Of a stretch of DNA of 64,000 nt, positions 26,365 to 37,214 are shown piece after piece. Source of the DNA: Terriglobia bacterium. Its GTDB lineage: Bacteria; Acidobacteriota; Terriglobia; Bryobacterales; Bryobacteraceae. Numbering within the stretch: position 1 is the stretch's first letter; each line of letters begins with the position of its first letter. The notes below the pieces were generated by a model. That model was not told where the DNA came from. It made no database searches and saw only the letters and a list, made by a program, of their open reading frames with translations. The stretch lies in the NCBI GenBank assembly GCA_020073145.1, contig JAIQFS010000004.1, forward strand, positions 120,750-184,749. Reading direction: 5' to 3'. A program made the translations under genes and the position numbers.

Positions 26365-29300
26365 CTACTTGAACCGCTTCTTGAAGAAGAAATCCAGCCC
26401 CAGCAGCCCGTTCTCTTCCCGCTGGGCCACTACGGACCATTGCTTGCTCACCGACCACTCCACGCTCACCACCTGCGGGTTCGCGCTGGTGACGTTGGTG
26501 ATGTAGGTGAACGTGATCTCCGGCGTGACCTGCTGTTCCAGCGTCAGGCGGGCCTGGGGGTTGTACTCCACCCCGGGTAGCGTGGGATCGATCCGCAGCT
26601 TGCTGATGCCGAAGAACCGCTGCAGGCGGCCCGATACCGGACTGGCAATCACCTGCCCCAACAACGCAGAGGCCGCCGACTGCTGAAACGGCTGCTGCGT
26701 GGCGGACTGCTGGCCCACTCGCGCCCCGGTGTCGGTCGTGGGATTCTGGCCCGTCGTCAGCACCGAAACAATCTCGTTGAACTGCAGGGGGGGATCCGAA
26801 CGAGGCGAGAGGTTGAGTTTATTCACGGGCCCGGAGACCGTCAGAGTGATATCGATTCCTCGCGCCTTGGTCTCCAGGTCGACGTTGAGAACCGGATCGA
26901 TCTTCACCGGATTGAAGAAGGAAATCGATCCCTGGCTGATGTTGTATTTCGTCCCGAAGAAGAGAAGCTGGCCTTGCGTAACGTTGATGCGGCCCAGCAG
27001 CGCCGGGTTGGTGGCGGTGCCGCGCAACCGAAGATTCGCCCCCGCCTGCAGGCCCTGGGTGAGCGCGCTCTCAAACTGAATGTCGGGCGCGGTCTGAATC
27101 TGGACGTCGTAATTCAAGCCGCCCAGGAATCCGGCCCGCGCCGCGGGCGTGCGCACCGGCTCCTCCGATTTGGCCAGCAGCGAGTTGAAGTCCGACTGCA
27201 GGTTAAAGCTGGTGCGCCGGATGGTGATGGTTCCCGCCAGCATGCTCCGCTCAGCGGTGCCGGTCAGGTCGAGCGTCGCATCGGCCACCGTGCTGATGCC
27301 TTCCGGATACCGAACCCGCACGCCTTGCGCTTCGGCCCGTAACCGAAAGACCGCCGGGCCGCCGTTATATCCCGCAAAACCGGAGAGTTGAATCTTTCCG
27401 CCGCCGGTGTCGGCGGTGAGACTTTGGATGGTGGCCCGGTCGCCGGTAAACAGGATCACCCCGTTGGCATTCGAGATGCCGTTGGGAAGCACCGCGTAAC
27501 TGATCGAAGCGTCCGCCAGAGACAGCCGCCCGTTGAGCTGGGGATCGCTGAGCGGACCGCGGATGGTGGCGTCCGCCATCAATGAGCCCGAGGATTCGAT
27601 TTCCGAATTGAAACTCGCGAGAATGGCGAGATCGATCCGTCCGTTGACTCGCAGATCCAGCGGGTTCCGTTGCGGCAGCGACACCTTCCCGGTCACCGCC
27701 AGCTCGGTCGAGCGCCCGACCAGTTTGGCGCTGTCTACCGTGACCACAGAGTTTTCCATGCTGGCCACAATCGGACCTGCATTGCGCAGCGTGAAAGAAC
27801 TGGAATCCGACGCCAGCCGGACTTCCAGAGTCGGAACCCGCGCGTCCGCCGTGAGCCTTGCGGGGTCCAGGATCGGTCCCTTGAGATGCACTTCGCCGTC
27901 GGCGAAGCCGGTCACTCGAGAGAAAGCGCTCGTGGAAGAGGGCGCAATCCAATCCTTCAACGCGGCCAGATCCAACCGGGTAAACGTCAGCGTGGCGTTA
28001 CCGGGGTACTCGTTCTCCAGGCGCCACTCGCCGTCGCCGCGCATCGCCGAATCGGCGAAATTCGCCTCCAGGTGTGTCTTCAGAACGGTCCCTTGCGAAC
28101 TGGCCGTCAGATGCGCGTCGCCCACCGAGCGCCCCGCCAGTTGCAGGTTTCGCGCCGCTACGTCAGCCTGCAATTCGGCAAGCCGCACGCGCTCCGCTCT
28201 GCCGTTGCCGGCCGGTAGCAGATCGATCGCCCCGCTGGCGGCGATTTGGAGCGTCCCGCGGATTCCCGGACGCACCTGGGCCAGCGTCCGAATCTCAGCC
28301 AGCGGGAGGGCGTTGCTCTCGACCTGGAAGTGCACCCGGCCGGCGTCGAGGCGGTTTGGCTCGTGCTCGAAGGAGCCCTCCATCCGAACCTCCTTGGCCC
28401 CCGCTGTCAGCCGACCCGCCGACATCTGCCATCGGAAGGCGCTGCCCGCCAGGCGCGCCGTGAAGCGGTCGAACGGCTCGCCCCGGAGTGAACCCTTGAC
28501 CGCTTCCACCTCGCCGGTGAATTGCGGATCTCCGATCGTCCCGCTCACTTGCCCCGATACGTTTACGGTGCCGGTGGCCGGGAGGCTCGTTGCCTTGACC
28601 AGCGCCAGCAACTCGGACACCGCCGCGTTTCGAACGGTTCCGCTGCCAGACAACCTTCCTCCGTCGTCGGGCTTCCAATCGCGCAGGCCCGCGTCCAGCT
28701 GGAATTGCCCGCGGGTGATCCCGCGTACCAGCGTCGCATTCTCAATTCGGGCCTCTCGCGGAGACGCTGTCACCGCGGCTTCCAGCGAATCGAACGATTC
28801 CCCCGCATACGCGAACCGGGTGGCTTGCAGCCGACCCACAATCGCCGGATTGCCGAGCGGTCCCGTCACCGTTCCGTTGAACTGGGCCGATCCTCCTTGG
28901 AAACTCAACCGCGCCGACACCGCGCTGCTCCCGAAGACCGGCAGGAAGTCGTTCAGGTTTCTGGTTTCCAGGTGCACACGCAGTTGTCTCCCCAGAGCGC
29001 CGGTAATCTCGACACGCGACGCGGGCAGCGACAGGTAGGAGCGTGCAAAGTCGAGGCTGCCATCGGCTGCGTTGTAGACCGCCGCAACCTCGCCTCCCAC
29101 CGGCGGGCTGTCCGGCGCCGGGCCGAGTGTGAGCTGGACAGAAGCCCGAGCCTGATTGCTCATCCGGAGCGAGCCTTCCAGTTCCACCGCCCCGGCCACC
29201 CGGCTGTCCCACGGCAGGGGTTCGCGGCTGTAGACAGCCACTGCCCGCCTCGCATCCAGTCCCGTGATTTCGCCCTGCACTTGATAGCGGTCGTAGCCTT

Positions 29301-30456
29301 CCACCCGCGCTTCGCCCGCGAAGGCCCCGCCCAGGGCCCGCAGCGAGACTCCGCGAATGTCGAGTTCCCGGCCGCGCAGTGTGATGGCGGCGATGTTGCC
29401 TTCCACCGGAACGCGGCTGCCGGTACCGGCGCCTTCTCCCGAGATCCGGACGCCGGTCAAACCAGCGCCGCCGGCCGTTACCCGCAGCGCCCCTTGCATT
29501 CCCGCGTTGAACACTTGCACAGGAGCCCGCTTGAATTCCACGCCCGCCACCCGAAGATTCCCGGCCAGAGAATAATTCGAAGCCCCTGCCCACTCTGCGG
29601 TGCCCGTCAAATCGGCGGTTCCCCGCTCCGGCCCGCGGACTTGCAGGATGCGGTTCGCGTCCGCCGCGGTGACGTGCGCCCGGTAACCGAACGCGCCTCG
29701 CAGCGAGACTAAGTCCTCTACCGACCCCGAGAAATCCAGGGTCGAATCGCCGGTCGTCAGCCGCCCGGAAGAAACGCCGATCCGGTTCTTCTCCATCGTC
29801 GCCGCCAGGCGAACGCCGACGGGCACAGCCTTTCCCTTCCCCCATTGCACATCCAGGGGCTGAATCGAGAGGTCGCCCTGGTACCTCGACCGAGCCAGTT
29901 CATAGAGAAATTTCGCTTCCAGATTCCGCCCTTGCGCCTCAAATGGAGTCCGGCCGCGCCCTTCCACTTCCAATACCCCGTTCTGCAGGCTGAAGCGGCC
30001 GATCGCCAGCTCCAGCAGCGTCTCGATCGGGTTTCGCTCCGCGTGGCGCTTGATGGGTGGCTCCGGCAGGTTGGTGCTGCCGTCTGGATTGACCATCAGG
30101 TACACGCGCGGGTCCTGCGCATCCAGGGATTCAATGTGAACGTCGCGCCCGAGCCAGGAAGTGAGTTTCAGCCCCACCGTCACGGAGGCGGCCTCGACCA
30201 GTGGCGGTTTCCCGGCGGGTTCCCGGCCATGCAGGGTGAATTGACGGACCTCGACGCGCATCCGGATCCAAGAGACATCGAAGGACCCGATCTCGGCGCG
30301 GCCTCCCGTGGCCTTCTCCACCGTGTCGATCAGAGCCTCGCGGACCTTCTCATGGAGCCAGTCGCTGCGCAACACCAGCATCCCGGCAGCACCCGCCAGC
30401 AAGAGTACCGTGGCCCCTGCGCCCGCCGCGGTCACTGCCAGTCTCTTGCGGGTCAC
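26365..30456 (-). CDS. tamB: TamB-like translocation and assembly module / DUF490 protein
   Basis: A 1363-aa envelope-spanning protein of the TamB/AsmA-like type, believed to bridge the inner and outer membranes and help insert outer-membrane proteins or move lipids. An N-terminal membrane anchor (AAGAGATVLLLAGAAGMLVL, about 9-28) is followed by a long beta-rich repetitive body and the conserved C-terminal DUF490 domain (ITQGQLLFFGTKYNISQGSI; FNEIVSVLTTGQNPTTD; ending LGLDFFFKKRFK). Its ATG overlaps the stop of the SurA-like gene (ATGA), and a BamA/TamA-like gene precedes that, the arrangement expected for a TAM system. Length is in the normal range. Confidence 0.9.
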   Translation of the reverse strand: MTRKRLAVTAAGAGATVLLLAGAAGMLVLRSDWLHEKVREALIDTVEKATGGRAEIGSFDVSWIRMRVEVRQFTLHGREPAGKPPLVEAASVTVGLKLTSWLGRDVHIESLDAQDPRVYLMVNPDGSTNLPEPPIKRHAERNPIETLLELAIGRFSLQNGVLEVEGRGRTPFEAQGRNLEAKFLYELARSRYQGDLSIQPLDVQWGKGKAVPVGVRLAATMEKNRIGVSSGRLTTGDSTLDFSGSVEDLVSLRGAFGYRAHVTAADANRILQVRGPERGTADLTGTAEWAGASNYSLAGNLRVAGVEFKRAPVQVFNAGMQGALRVTAGGAGLTGVRISGEGAGTGSRVPVEGNIAAITLRGRELDIRGVSLRALGGAFAGEARVEGYDRYQVQGEITGLDARRAVAVYSREPLPWDSRVAGAVELEGSLRMSNQARASVQLTLGPAPDSPPVGGEVAAVYNAADGSLDFARSYLSLPASRVEITGALGRQLRVHLETRNLNDFLPVFGSSAVSARLSFQGGSAQFNGTVTGPLGNPAIVGRLQATRFAYAGESFDSLEAAVTASPREARIENATLVRGITRGQFQLDAGLRDWKPDDGGRLSGSGTVRNAAVSELLALVKATSLPATGTVNVSGQVSGTIGDPQFTGEVEAVKGSLRGEPFDRFTARLAGSAFRWQMSAGRLTAGAKEVRMEGSFEHEPNRLDAGRVHFQVESNALPLAEIRTLAQVRPGIRGTLQIAASGAIDLLPAGNGRAERVRLAELQADVAARNLQLAGRSVGDAHLTASSQGTVLKTHLEANFADSAMRGDGEWRLENEYPGNATLTFTRLDLAALKDWIAPSSTSAFSRVTGFADGEVHLKGPILDPARLTADARVPTLEVRLASDSSSFTLRNAGPIVASMENSVVTVDSAKLVGRSTELAVTGKVSLPQRNPLDLRVNGRIDLAILASFNSEIESSGSLMADATIRGPLSDPQLNGRLSLADASISYAVLPNGISNANGVILFTGDRATIQSLTADTGGGKIQLSGFAGYNGGPAVFRLRAEAQGVRVRYPEGISTVADATLDLTGTAERSMLAGTITIRRTSFNLQSDFNSLLAKSEEPVRTPAARAGFLGGLNYDVQIQTAPDIQFESALTQGLQAGANLRLRGTATNPALLGRINVTQGQLLFFGTKYNISQGSISFFNPVKIDPVLNVDLETKARGIDITLTVSGPVNKLNLSPRSDPPLQFNEIVSVLTTGQNPTTDTGARVGQQSATQQPFQQSAASALLGQVIASPVSGRLQRFFGISKLRIDPTLPGVEYNPQARLTLEQQVTPEITFTYITNVTSANPQVVSVEWSVSKQWSVVAQREENGLLGLDFFFKKRFK

Positions 30457-31109
30457 TGGAACACCTCCTCGTGGTACACAATCTCCGTGCGCTGGCGGGT
30501 CTGCTTCAGCCAGGCATCCAACTCCTGGTCGGCGCGCTTCCCGGTGAGGGTGTCCTGGATTTGCGCCCGGTAGTCGTCCAGCGAAACCGGCTCGCCCGGA
30601 TGCGCGGCCTCGGCCGCCGGCTTGACGCTGGAGTCAAAATAGGCCCGGATGTCCTCGTCGCTGACCTGAACGGCCGGCCGGAACCGCACCTCGATGAACC
30701 GCAGCAAGGTGAGCTGCCACAACAACTCATCCTTAATTTCTTCCTCGGTGATGCCGTATTCTTTCAGGGCGCTCTCCAACGAAGCGTCGGTCGGGTACCG
30801 GGCCTTCCGGAATGCCGCGTATTCGGACTCGACCGCCGACGCTTCCGGCACCGGATACCGGCTGATCTCTAATTCGCGCCGGACCAGTTTTTGCTCCACC
30901 ATGCGGTCGGCCGTCGCCCGCCGGGACGCCGCGCTGAAATCGGCTGGGACGTCGTTCAGCAAGGCTGTGACGCGGATTTCGCGGTCGATGCCGCTGGTGG
31001 TGATCACGCCGTTCCCCACCGACACGGCAATCCGATCGATGATTTCCGCGTGTCCCCATGACGCCGCCATCAGGGCGAGAAGAACGCGAATGGTCGTAGC
31101 GCGTGTCAA
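30453..31109 (-). CDS. SurA-N-like periplasmic chaperone without a PPIase domain
   Basis: A 218-aa exported protein. After a signal peptide (TIRVLLALMAASWGHA) the sequence IIDRIAVSVGNGVITTSGID matches the start of SurA N-terminal domains, followed by helical chaperone-like sequence. No parvulin prolyl-isomerase domain is present, so it is much shorter than SurA. I place the start at a TTG whose first bases overlap the stop of the BamA-like gene (TTGA); the longer frame is inside that gene. The stop overlaps the TamB ATG. It is thus sandwiched in translation between two outer-membrane assembly proteins, which suggests it escorts substrates for them (inference). Confidence 0.8.
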   Translation of the reverse strand: MTRATTIRVLLALMAASWGHAEIIDRIAVSVGNGVITTSGIDREIRVTALLNDVPADFSAASRRATADRMVEQKLVRRELEISRYPVPEASAVESEYAAFRKARYPTDASLESALKEYGITEEEIKDELLWQLTLLRFIEVRFRPAVQVSDEDIRAYFDSSVKPAAEAAHPGEPVSLDDYRAQIQDTLTGKRADQELDAWLKQTRQRTEIVYHEEVFQ

Positions 31110-34081
31110 AACGTTTGTCCGATCGAGAAGAAGAATTGAAAATGGCTGACGTTCTGCTCCACGCACTTGCCGGATGTGGCGCAGGGATTGACGCCCGCGT
31201 TGACCAGATCCTGCTCGCTGCCCTTGAACCCGAAAAAACTCGGCGGATTGATGCTGTACGCCAGATCCAGGCGCACCGGTCCGATGGGGGTCCGATAGCG
31301 CAGGCCGAAGCCCACGGCATGAACCATGTAATCGAAATCCTGGAGGTTGCGTTGTTTAACGCGAAACGACAGATTGCCCAGGCTCGAATACGTGTTCCCC
31401 ATATCGTGAAATAAGACGCCCCCGATGTTGTCCCCGATCAGCGGAAAGCGGAGCTCGGTCTGATTGAACAGAAGCGCGGTCCCGCCTAGCGGAAACCCCG
31501 TGATAGTGTCGCGCGGCCCGGCCTGGAAGTCGGGAAATGCTCGATTCGTGGTTCCCCCACCGGCAAAAAAGCGCTCCGGCAGCGGGATGGCGTCCAGGGC
31601 GTTACCGTTGTAATGGAAGGCGTAGATATCGCCGAATTCGGTGCTCCGCGCCAGCACCAGTTTTTTGCCAATGGGGTGATACGTGGAATTCCGCACCAGC
31701 ACGCGCAGAAAGTTGCGCTGCGAACCAAAAACATGCGACGCCATTCCCAGATCCACCGTGTTGTAGATCCCCTTGTGCGGATCCACCGGATCGTCGCGGC
31801 GGTCCTGGACCATGTTGCCCGAGAGCAGCCCCAGGCGGACGGGCTGTGCCAGCAGCGGGATCAATAGCGGTGAGATTTTGAGTGTGCCCTGATCCACCCC
31901 GACGCGGCGATAGGTGAAACGGTAGAACAGGGTCGTCGCCTTGGAGACGCGCTGCGACAACTGGACCGAGCCTTCCTGGCGCTTGGACGAGAACGTGCGA
32001 ACATCCCGCGAGTCTTCATAGAGGCCGGTGAGCGAGACGGCCAGGTTATCGTTGTTTTGAAACAGCGGCCACGAGTAGTTCAGCAAACCCTGGCGTTCGA
32101 GAGTCGAGACGCGGGTGCGCAGGCTGAGGCTGTGCGCCACGCCCCACATGTTGTTGCGCGTGATGTCGAACGACACCCGGGGCGCGAAACCCGTTTGCCC
32201 GGCCGGCGCGTCCAGGCACGTCTGGCACCCCCCGATGCGCGCGACTTCAGCCCCGACTCCGATCGCCGCCGAGTACCGCCGCGCTTCGTCCATTTGGTAC
32301 AGCACGTACTTGCTGTCGGTCTGGCCGTCGGGGTCTTGAATGCCGGCATCGACGCGCGAGAAAATGCCCAGGTCGTAGAGCCGCCGTTGCGTGTCCGTGA
32401 TGGCCGTGGGCGACAATGGGTCGCCGGGATTCAACCCCAGGTTGCGGTACACCAGTTGCGGCCGCGTGGCCTGTAGGCCGCTGACCAGCACCTGCCGCAC
32501 GGTCTGCCGCTCTCCTTCCGTGATGACGAAGTGCAGATCCACGCGGTGCGGCCGTGCCGAAGGCTGCGAGCTCCATTGGAAGGTGGCGCCCGGAAAACCG
32601 CTTTCAAAATACCGCGCCAGGATCGTATCGCGATCCACCGCCACGTTGAACTCGCTGAACGGCTGCCCCGCCACCGAACCCAGCATCGACACAATCTCGT
32701 CCTTCTTCAGTTGTTGGATGCCATCCACTTCCAAGCTGTCGACAAAGTACTGCGGCCCTTCGTCGATATGCAGAAAGACCGCAATATCCGTCGCCTTCCC
32801 CTGATAGTCATCCTCCACCCGATGCGTCACCTTCACGTCCCGAAAGCCATTCGACTGGTAGAGGTCTTCAATGGATTGTTCGTCCTGGCTCAGGTAGTTC
32901 TCGCTGTAACGGCCGTGCCGGAACTGCAGAATCGAAGACGCCCGCAAAAACATCCGCTCGCGGAGGCTTGCGGTGTCGAAATACTTGTTCCCGCTGATCT
33001 CGATGAGCACCAGTTTGTGCCGGGGGCCCCGGTTCACCAGGTAGTCGATGGCCGCGCGGTCGTTGATCACCCTCTGCTGCTTGAACTCCACCTGGGACTC
33101 GAAGTAGCCGTCCCGTTGGAAGTAATCACGCAGGTTCCGGGCCCCCTCCGTCAGCAGGTCGCGATCGACCGAGTGCTCTTCGAAGATCGGCACGTAGCGG
33201 CGCAAGGTCTTCTGCGAAACCTTGGCCCCGATGGCGCTCACGTCAATGCGCGGCCCGGCGTCGATTTGCAGCGTGGGAAGCGCCGTCTGCCGCTCTGGAT
33301 CGTACTGCATGGATTCGAGCGCCACTTGGGCCTGGATGCGATTGTCCTTCTGGTAGAGGTTCCTGATCCCCGCCAGACCCTGGCGGACCCGCTCTTGCGT
33401 CATCGGTTTCCAGGAGTGCAAAATCCAGCGGCGCCACTTGGTTGCCGCTACCAGCCGGTCCGGCTCCATTTTCAGGTCGCCCTGGAACACAGGTGTCGTC
33501 AAACGCGCACGGGGGCCGCTCTCGACTTGAAACCGGACGTGCACCTGCTGGTATTCCGAATCGTAATCGAAAATGGGGCGGATCTGCGGCCGGAACAGCC
33601 CGTTGTTCTCCAGCAGCTTCTTCTGGTTGACGATCCCTTCCTGCAGTTTGGCATCCGTATACGGTTGGCCGAGGTCGAGATTGGCGGCGTTCTCCAGTTG
33701 GCCCGAGTTGGGTGGGTCGGAAATGGCGCCCGCCGCGTGAACGTTACCGATAAACCAACTGTTCTTGGTGAGAAACCGGATGATCACTCCGCCGTTGTAT
33801 GGCTCCGCTTCTACCTGAATATCTGCGTAGCGGCCTGTGGCGAAGAGGCGGTCGACGCTGTCGCTGACATCCTGGATGCGCAGCGGCTGCCCCCGCTTGA
33901 GCCGGAGAATCTCAAACAATGCGCCGGGATCGAGCGGCTGGTCCACCGGCATGAACTGAATATTGACAATGTCCTTCCCTTGATAGTTCTGATATTGCGC
34001 ATGGAGCGCCTTGGGTTGCGCAACCACCCACGCGAAGACCAGGCAAGGAAAAAGGGCGAGCCACGTCCGCACCATCCTCAT
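31106..34081 (-). CDS. BamA/TamA-like outer-membrane assembly protein with POTRA domains
   Basis: A 991-aa protein of the Omp85 family. A signal peptide (1-28) is followed by several POTRA-type repeats (for example LVLIEISGNKYFDTASLRER and YFVDSLEVDGIQQLKKDEIV) over roughly residues 35-590. The 16-strand beta-barrel follows, with the conserved LGGTALLFNQTELRFPL region and FGLRYRTPIGPVRLDLAY motif, ending in aromatic IGQTF. It is longer than TamA (three POTRAs) and nearer BamA in plan. Context with SurA-N and TamB genes suggests the TAM role, and a separate true bamA is likely elsewhere. The ThiF gene is divergent, with 45 bases between the two ATGs. Confidence 0.9.
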   Translation of the reverse strand: MRMVRTWLALFPCLVFAWVVAQPKALHAQYQNYQGKDIVNIQFMPVDQPLDPGALFEILRLKRGQPLRIQDVSDSVDRLFATGRYADIQVEAEPYNGGVIIRFLTKNSWFIGNVHAAGAISDPPNSGQLENAANLDLGQPYTDAKLQEGIVNQKKLLENNGLFRPQIRPIFDYDSEYQQVHVRFQVESGPRARLTTPVFQGDLKMEPDRLVAATKWRRWILHSWKPMTQERVRQGLAGIRNLYQKDNRIQAQVALESMQYDPERQTALPTLQIDAGPRIDVSAIGAKVSQKTLRRYVPIFEEHSVDRDLLTEGARNLRDYFQRDGYFESQVEFKQQRVINDRAAIDYLVNRGPRHKLVLIEISGNKYFDTASLRERMFLRASSILQFRHGRYSENYLSQDEQSIEDLYQSNGFRDVKVTHRVEDDYQGKATDIAVFLHIDEGPQYFVDSLEVDGIQQLKKDEIVSMLGSVAGQPFSEFNVAVDRDTILARYFESGFPGATFQWSSQPSARPHRVDLHFVITEGERQTVRQVLVSGLQATRPQLVYRNLGLNPGDPLSPTAITDTQRRLYDLGIFSRVDAGIQDPDGQTDSKYVLYQMDEARRYSAAIGVGAEVARIGGCQTCLDAPAGQTGFAPRVSFDITRNNMWGVAHSLSLRTRVSTLERQGLLNYSWPLFQNNDNLAVSLTGLYEDSRDVRTFSSKRQEGSVQLSQRVSKATTLFYRFTYRRVGVDQGTLKISPLLIPLLAQPVRLGLLSGNMVQDRRDDPVDPHKGIYNTVDLGMASHVFGSQRNFLRVLVRNSTYHPIGKKLVLARSTEFGDIYAFHYNGNALDAIPLPERFFAGGGTTNRAFPDFQAGPRDTITGFPLGGTALLFNQTELRFPLIGDNIGGVLFHDMGNTYSSLGNLSFRVKQRNLQDFDYMVHAVGFGLRYRTPIGPVRLDLAYSINPPSFFGFKGSEQDLVNAGVNPCATSGKCVEQNVSHFQFFFSIGQTF

Positions 34082-34126
34082 AATAGCGTAAGCCCTTCAT
34101 TGCAAGTTTGTTACCATCGGAATGGA

Positions 34127-35146
34127 ATGGATGCGGCGGAACGCGAGCGATATTCGCGGCAAATCCGGTTTTCCGGCATCGGCGAGCCGGGACAGGAAAT
34201 CCTGCTCCGCGCCCGCGTCGTCATCGTCGGTTGCGGCGCCTTGGGCAGTTTCCATGGGGCGGCTTTGGCGCGGGCTGGCGTCGGGTCCATCACCCTCATC
34301 GATCGCGACTACGTCGAGCCGAGTAACCTCCAGCGGCAGTGGCTGTTCGAAGAATCCGACGCGGCCGACGGGCTGCCCAAGGCAGTCGCCGCCGAGCGCT
34401 GTTTGGCCCGCATCAATTCTTCCGTGCGCGCGCACGGCGTCGTGGCCGATCTCACCTCCTCCAACGTCGAGGAGTTGTTGGGCCAGTCGCATTTGATCCT
34501 CGACGGCACCGACAATTTCGAAACCCGCTACCTCATCAATGACTTCGCGGTCTGCCGCGGCATCCCCTGGATTTACGGCGCGGCCGTGGGCAGCTACGGG
34601 CTGGCCATGCCGGTCCTGCCCGGCCACACCGCCTGCCTGCGCTGCGTGTACCCAGATCCGCCGGAAGGAGCGCAGCCCACCTGCGAGACCGCGGGCGTAC
34701 TCAACGTCATCACCTCGCTGGTGGCGTCGTACCAGGTCGCCGACGCGCTCAAGATCCTGTGCGGGCGCCAAGACCTGGTGCAGCCGCGCATCACCACCGT
34801 GGACATCTGGCAGGGAGGTACGCGCCAGATCGATGCCCCGCCCCGCGATCCCGACTGTCCCGCCTGTGGCCGCCGCCAGTTTCCTTACCTGGAAGAGTCG
34901 CTCCGCGCCCCGGTTCGCCTCTGCGGCAGAAATGCAGTGCAGGTCCAGGAACGGGTCCTGGTCCTCGACTTGGCGGAGCTGAAAACCCGCCTGGAACCGA
35001 TCGGAGAAGTTCGCGCCAATGAGTTCGCCCTGCGGTTCATCGTCGCCCCTTACGAGATGACCGTGTTTCCGGATGGCCGCGCCATTATCAAGGGGACCAG
35101 CGACACCGGCGTAGCCCGCAGCCTGTATGCGCGCTATTTCGGCTAG
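34127..35146 (+). CDS. ThiF/MoeB-type adenylyltransferase (E1-like)
   Basis: A 339-aa E1-like enzyme that adenylates the C-terminal Gly of a small sulfur-carrier protein (ThiS, MoaD or CysO type). Visible: N-terminal ERYSRQIRF, the nucleotide loop IVGCGALGSFHG (33-44), DRDYVEPSNLQRQ (59-71), catalytic-type C186 in QPTCETAG, and zinc cysteines C170/C173 and C244/C247. The C-terminal ~85 residues (VRLCGRNAVQVQ onward) resemble the extension of larger MoeB/ThiF proteins rather than a standard rhodanese, and there is no CRxG motif. Which pathway it serves cannot be told, because no ThiS or MoaD gene is adjacent. It is divergent from the BamA-like gene. Confidence 0.88.
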   Translation: MDAAERERYSRQIRFSGIGEPGQEILLRARVVIVGCGALGSFHGAALARAGVGSITLIDRDYVEPSNLQRQWLFEESDAADGLPKAVAAERCLARINSSVRAHGVVADLTSSNVEELLGQSHLILDGTDNFETRYLINDFAVCRGIPWIYGAAVGSYGLAMPVLPGHTACLRCVYPDPPEGAQPTCETAGVLNVITSLVASYQVADALKILCGRQDLVQPRITTVDIWQGGTRQIDAPPRDPDCPACGRRQFPYLEESLRAPVRLCGRNAVQVQERVLVLDLAELKTRLEPIGEVRANEFALRFIVAPYEMTVFPDGRAIIKGTSDTGVARSLYARYFG

Positions 35147-35201
35147 GCGCCGCTTAGAGCCCCCGCTGCGGCTCTGGTCAGCCTCGTATGGGCGGGAACC
35201 G

Positions 35202-36173
35202 CTAGTACCCGAGTTGCTTATCGACAACGTTGAGAAGCGGCTCTCGCTTGCGGTATCGTTCGAAGTTATCCAGGAAGAAGCGCATGGCGGCATCCAGCCA
35301 GTCGGCCGTGTGATCTGCGCAATGGGGTGACAGCAACACGTTGTCCAGTTGGTAAAAAGGATGGCCTTGCGGCAGAGGTTCCAAATCGAACACGTCCAGC
35401 GCGGCGCCCCGAATGCGTTTCTCGCGGAGCGCCCCGATCAGCGCCGCCTCGTCGATGACCGGACCCCGGCCCACGTTGATGATCACGGCGCCGGGCTTCA
35501 TCGCGGCCAGCTCCGCCTCTCCCATCAGGCCCCGCGTATCTGCGGTCAGCGGCGCCGCCACAATCACGTAGTCGCACTGAGCCACCATGGCGATGCGGTC
35601 GCCGGGACCATACACCTGACTGACCAGCGGATCCATGTTGTACAGCAGCGGCCCGCGCCGCGTCATGCCGAGCACCCGCATCCCCATGGGCCGGAGGCGC
35701 GTGGCGATCGCCCTGCCGATATCTCCGTACCCCACGATGCCCGCCGTTTGCCCCGAGATCTCCGCCACCGTGAAGGGAGCCCACCGGCCTTCCCTCTGGT
35801 TGTCCATCATGCGGCGGAAGTCCTTGGCGAAATACAGAATCGCCCCCAGCACGAACTCTCCCAACGACTGGCTGAACACGCCGCTGCCGTTGGTCAGCAC
35901 TGTGGGGCTGGCGATCAGCTCCGGGAACAACAGGTTGTCGATCCCGGCGGCGCGTGTATGCACCCACCGTACGCTGGGTGCCATGTGAAATACGTCTCGC
36001 AACAGTTTGCCCGCGAGCGACCAGCCGAAGATCACGGTGGCGTCGCCGGCCGCTCTCTCGAAGGCCTCGGGGGTATTTCCCACCGCGATCCCGGTTTCCG
36101 AGGGCAGTTGTTCCAGTTGCCGCAACTGCGGTTCAGTCGGATCGGCCAGCACCAGAATCGTTTCGTTGTCCAT
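35202..36173 (-). CDS. D-2-hydroxyacid dehydrogenase (NAD-dependent)
   Basis: A 323-aa NAD(P)-dependent dehydrogenase of the D-isomer 2-hydroxyacid family. The NAD-binding loop is GIVGYGDIGRAIATRL. The catalytic Arg region is INVGRGPVIDEAALIGAL, the Glu in LDVFDLEPLP, and the His in LSPHCADHT, where the usual H-x3-G-x2 is replaced by H-CADH. The enzyme reduces a 2-keto acid or glyoxylate-like substrate; which one is unknown. The ATG at 36173 was chosen because it opens the first beta strand, and the longer frame has no homology. It is divergent from the FBPase gene with only 17 bases between the two start codons. Confidence 0.85.
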   Translation of the reverse strand: MDNETILVLADPTEPQLRQLEQLPSETGIAVGNTPEAFERAAGDATVIFGWSLAGKLLRDVFHMAPSVRWVHTRAAGIDNLLFPELIASPTVLTNGSGVFSQSLGEFVLGAILYFAKDFRRMMDNQREGRWAPFTVAEISGQTAGIVGYGDIGRAIATRLRPMGMRVLGMTRRGPLLYNMDPLVSQVYGPGDRIAMVAQCDYVIVAAPLTADTRGLMGEAELAAMKPGAVIINVGRGPVIDEAALIGALREKRIRGAALDVFDLEPLPQGHPFYQLDNVLLSPHCADHTADWLDAAMRFFLDNFERYRKREPLLNVVDKQLGY

Positions 36174-36190
36174 GAGGAGAAAACTACCAC

Positions 36191-37165
<975 letters not shown>

Positions 37166-37214
37166 GGCGCCGAGTTGCTTCCTGGCCGCCCCTGCGTCAA
37201 ACTGAAAGTGCCTC

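Noticed and set aside
27533..29038. 501-aa plus-strand frame inside the TamB-like gene
   Set aside because: Composition is Ser/Arg-rich with no motif; it is a shadow of the TamB-like gene.
35156..35175. AGAGCC-N8-GGCTCT hairpin between the ThiF and dehydrogenase genes
   Set aside because: Six-base stem with no T-run on either side; too weak to call a terminator.
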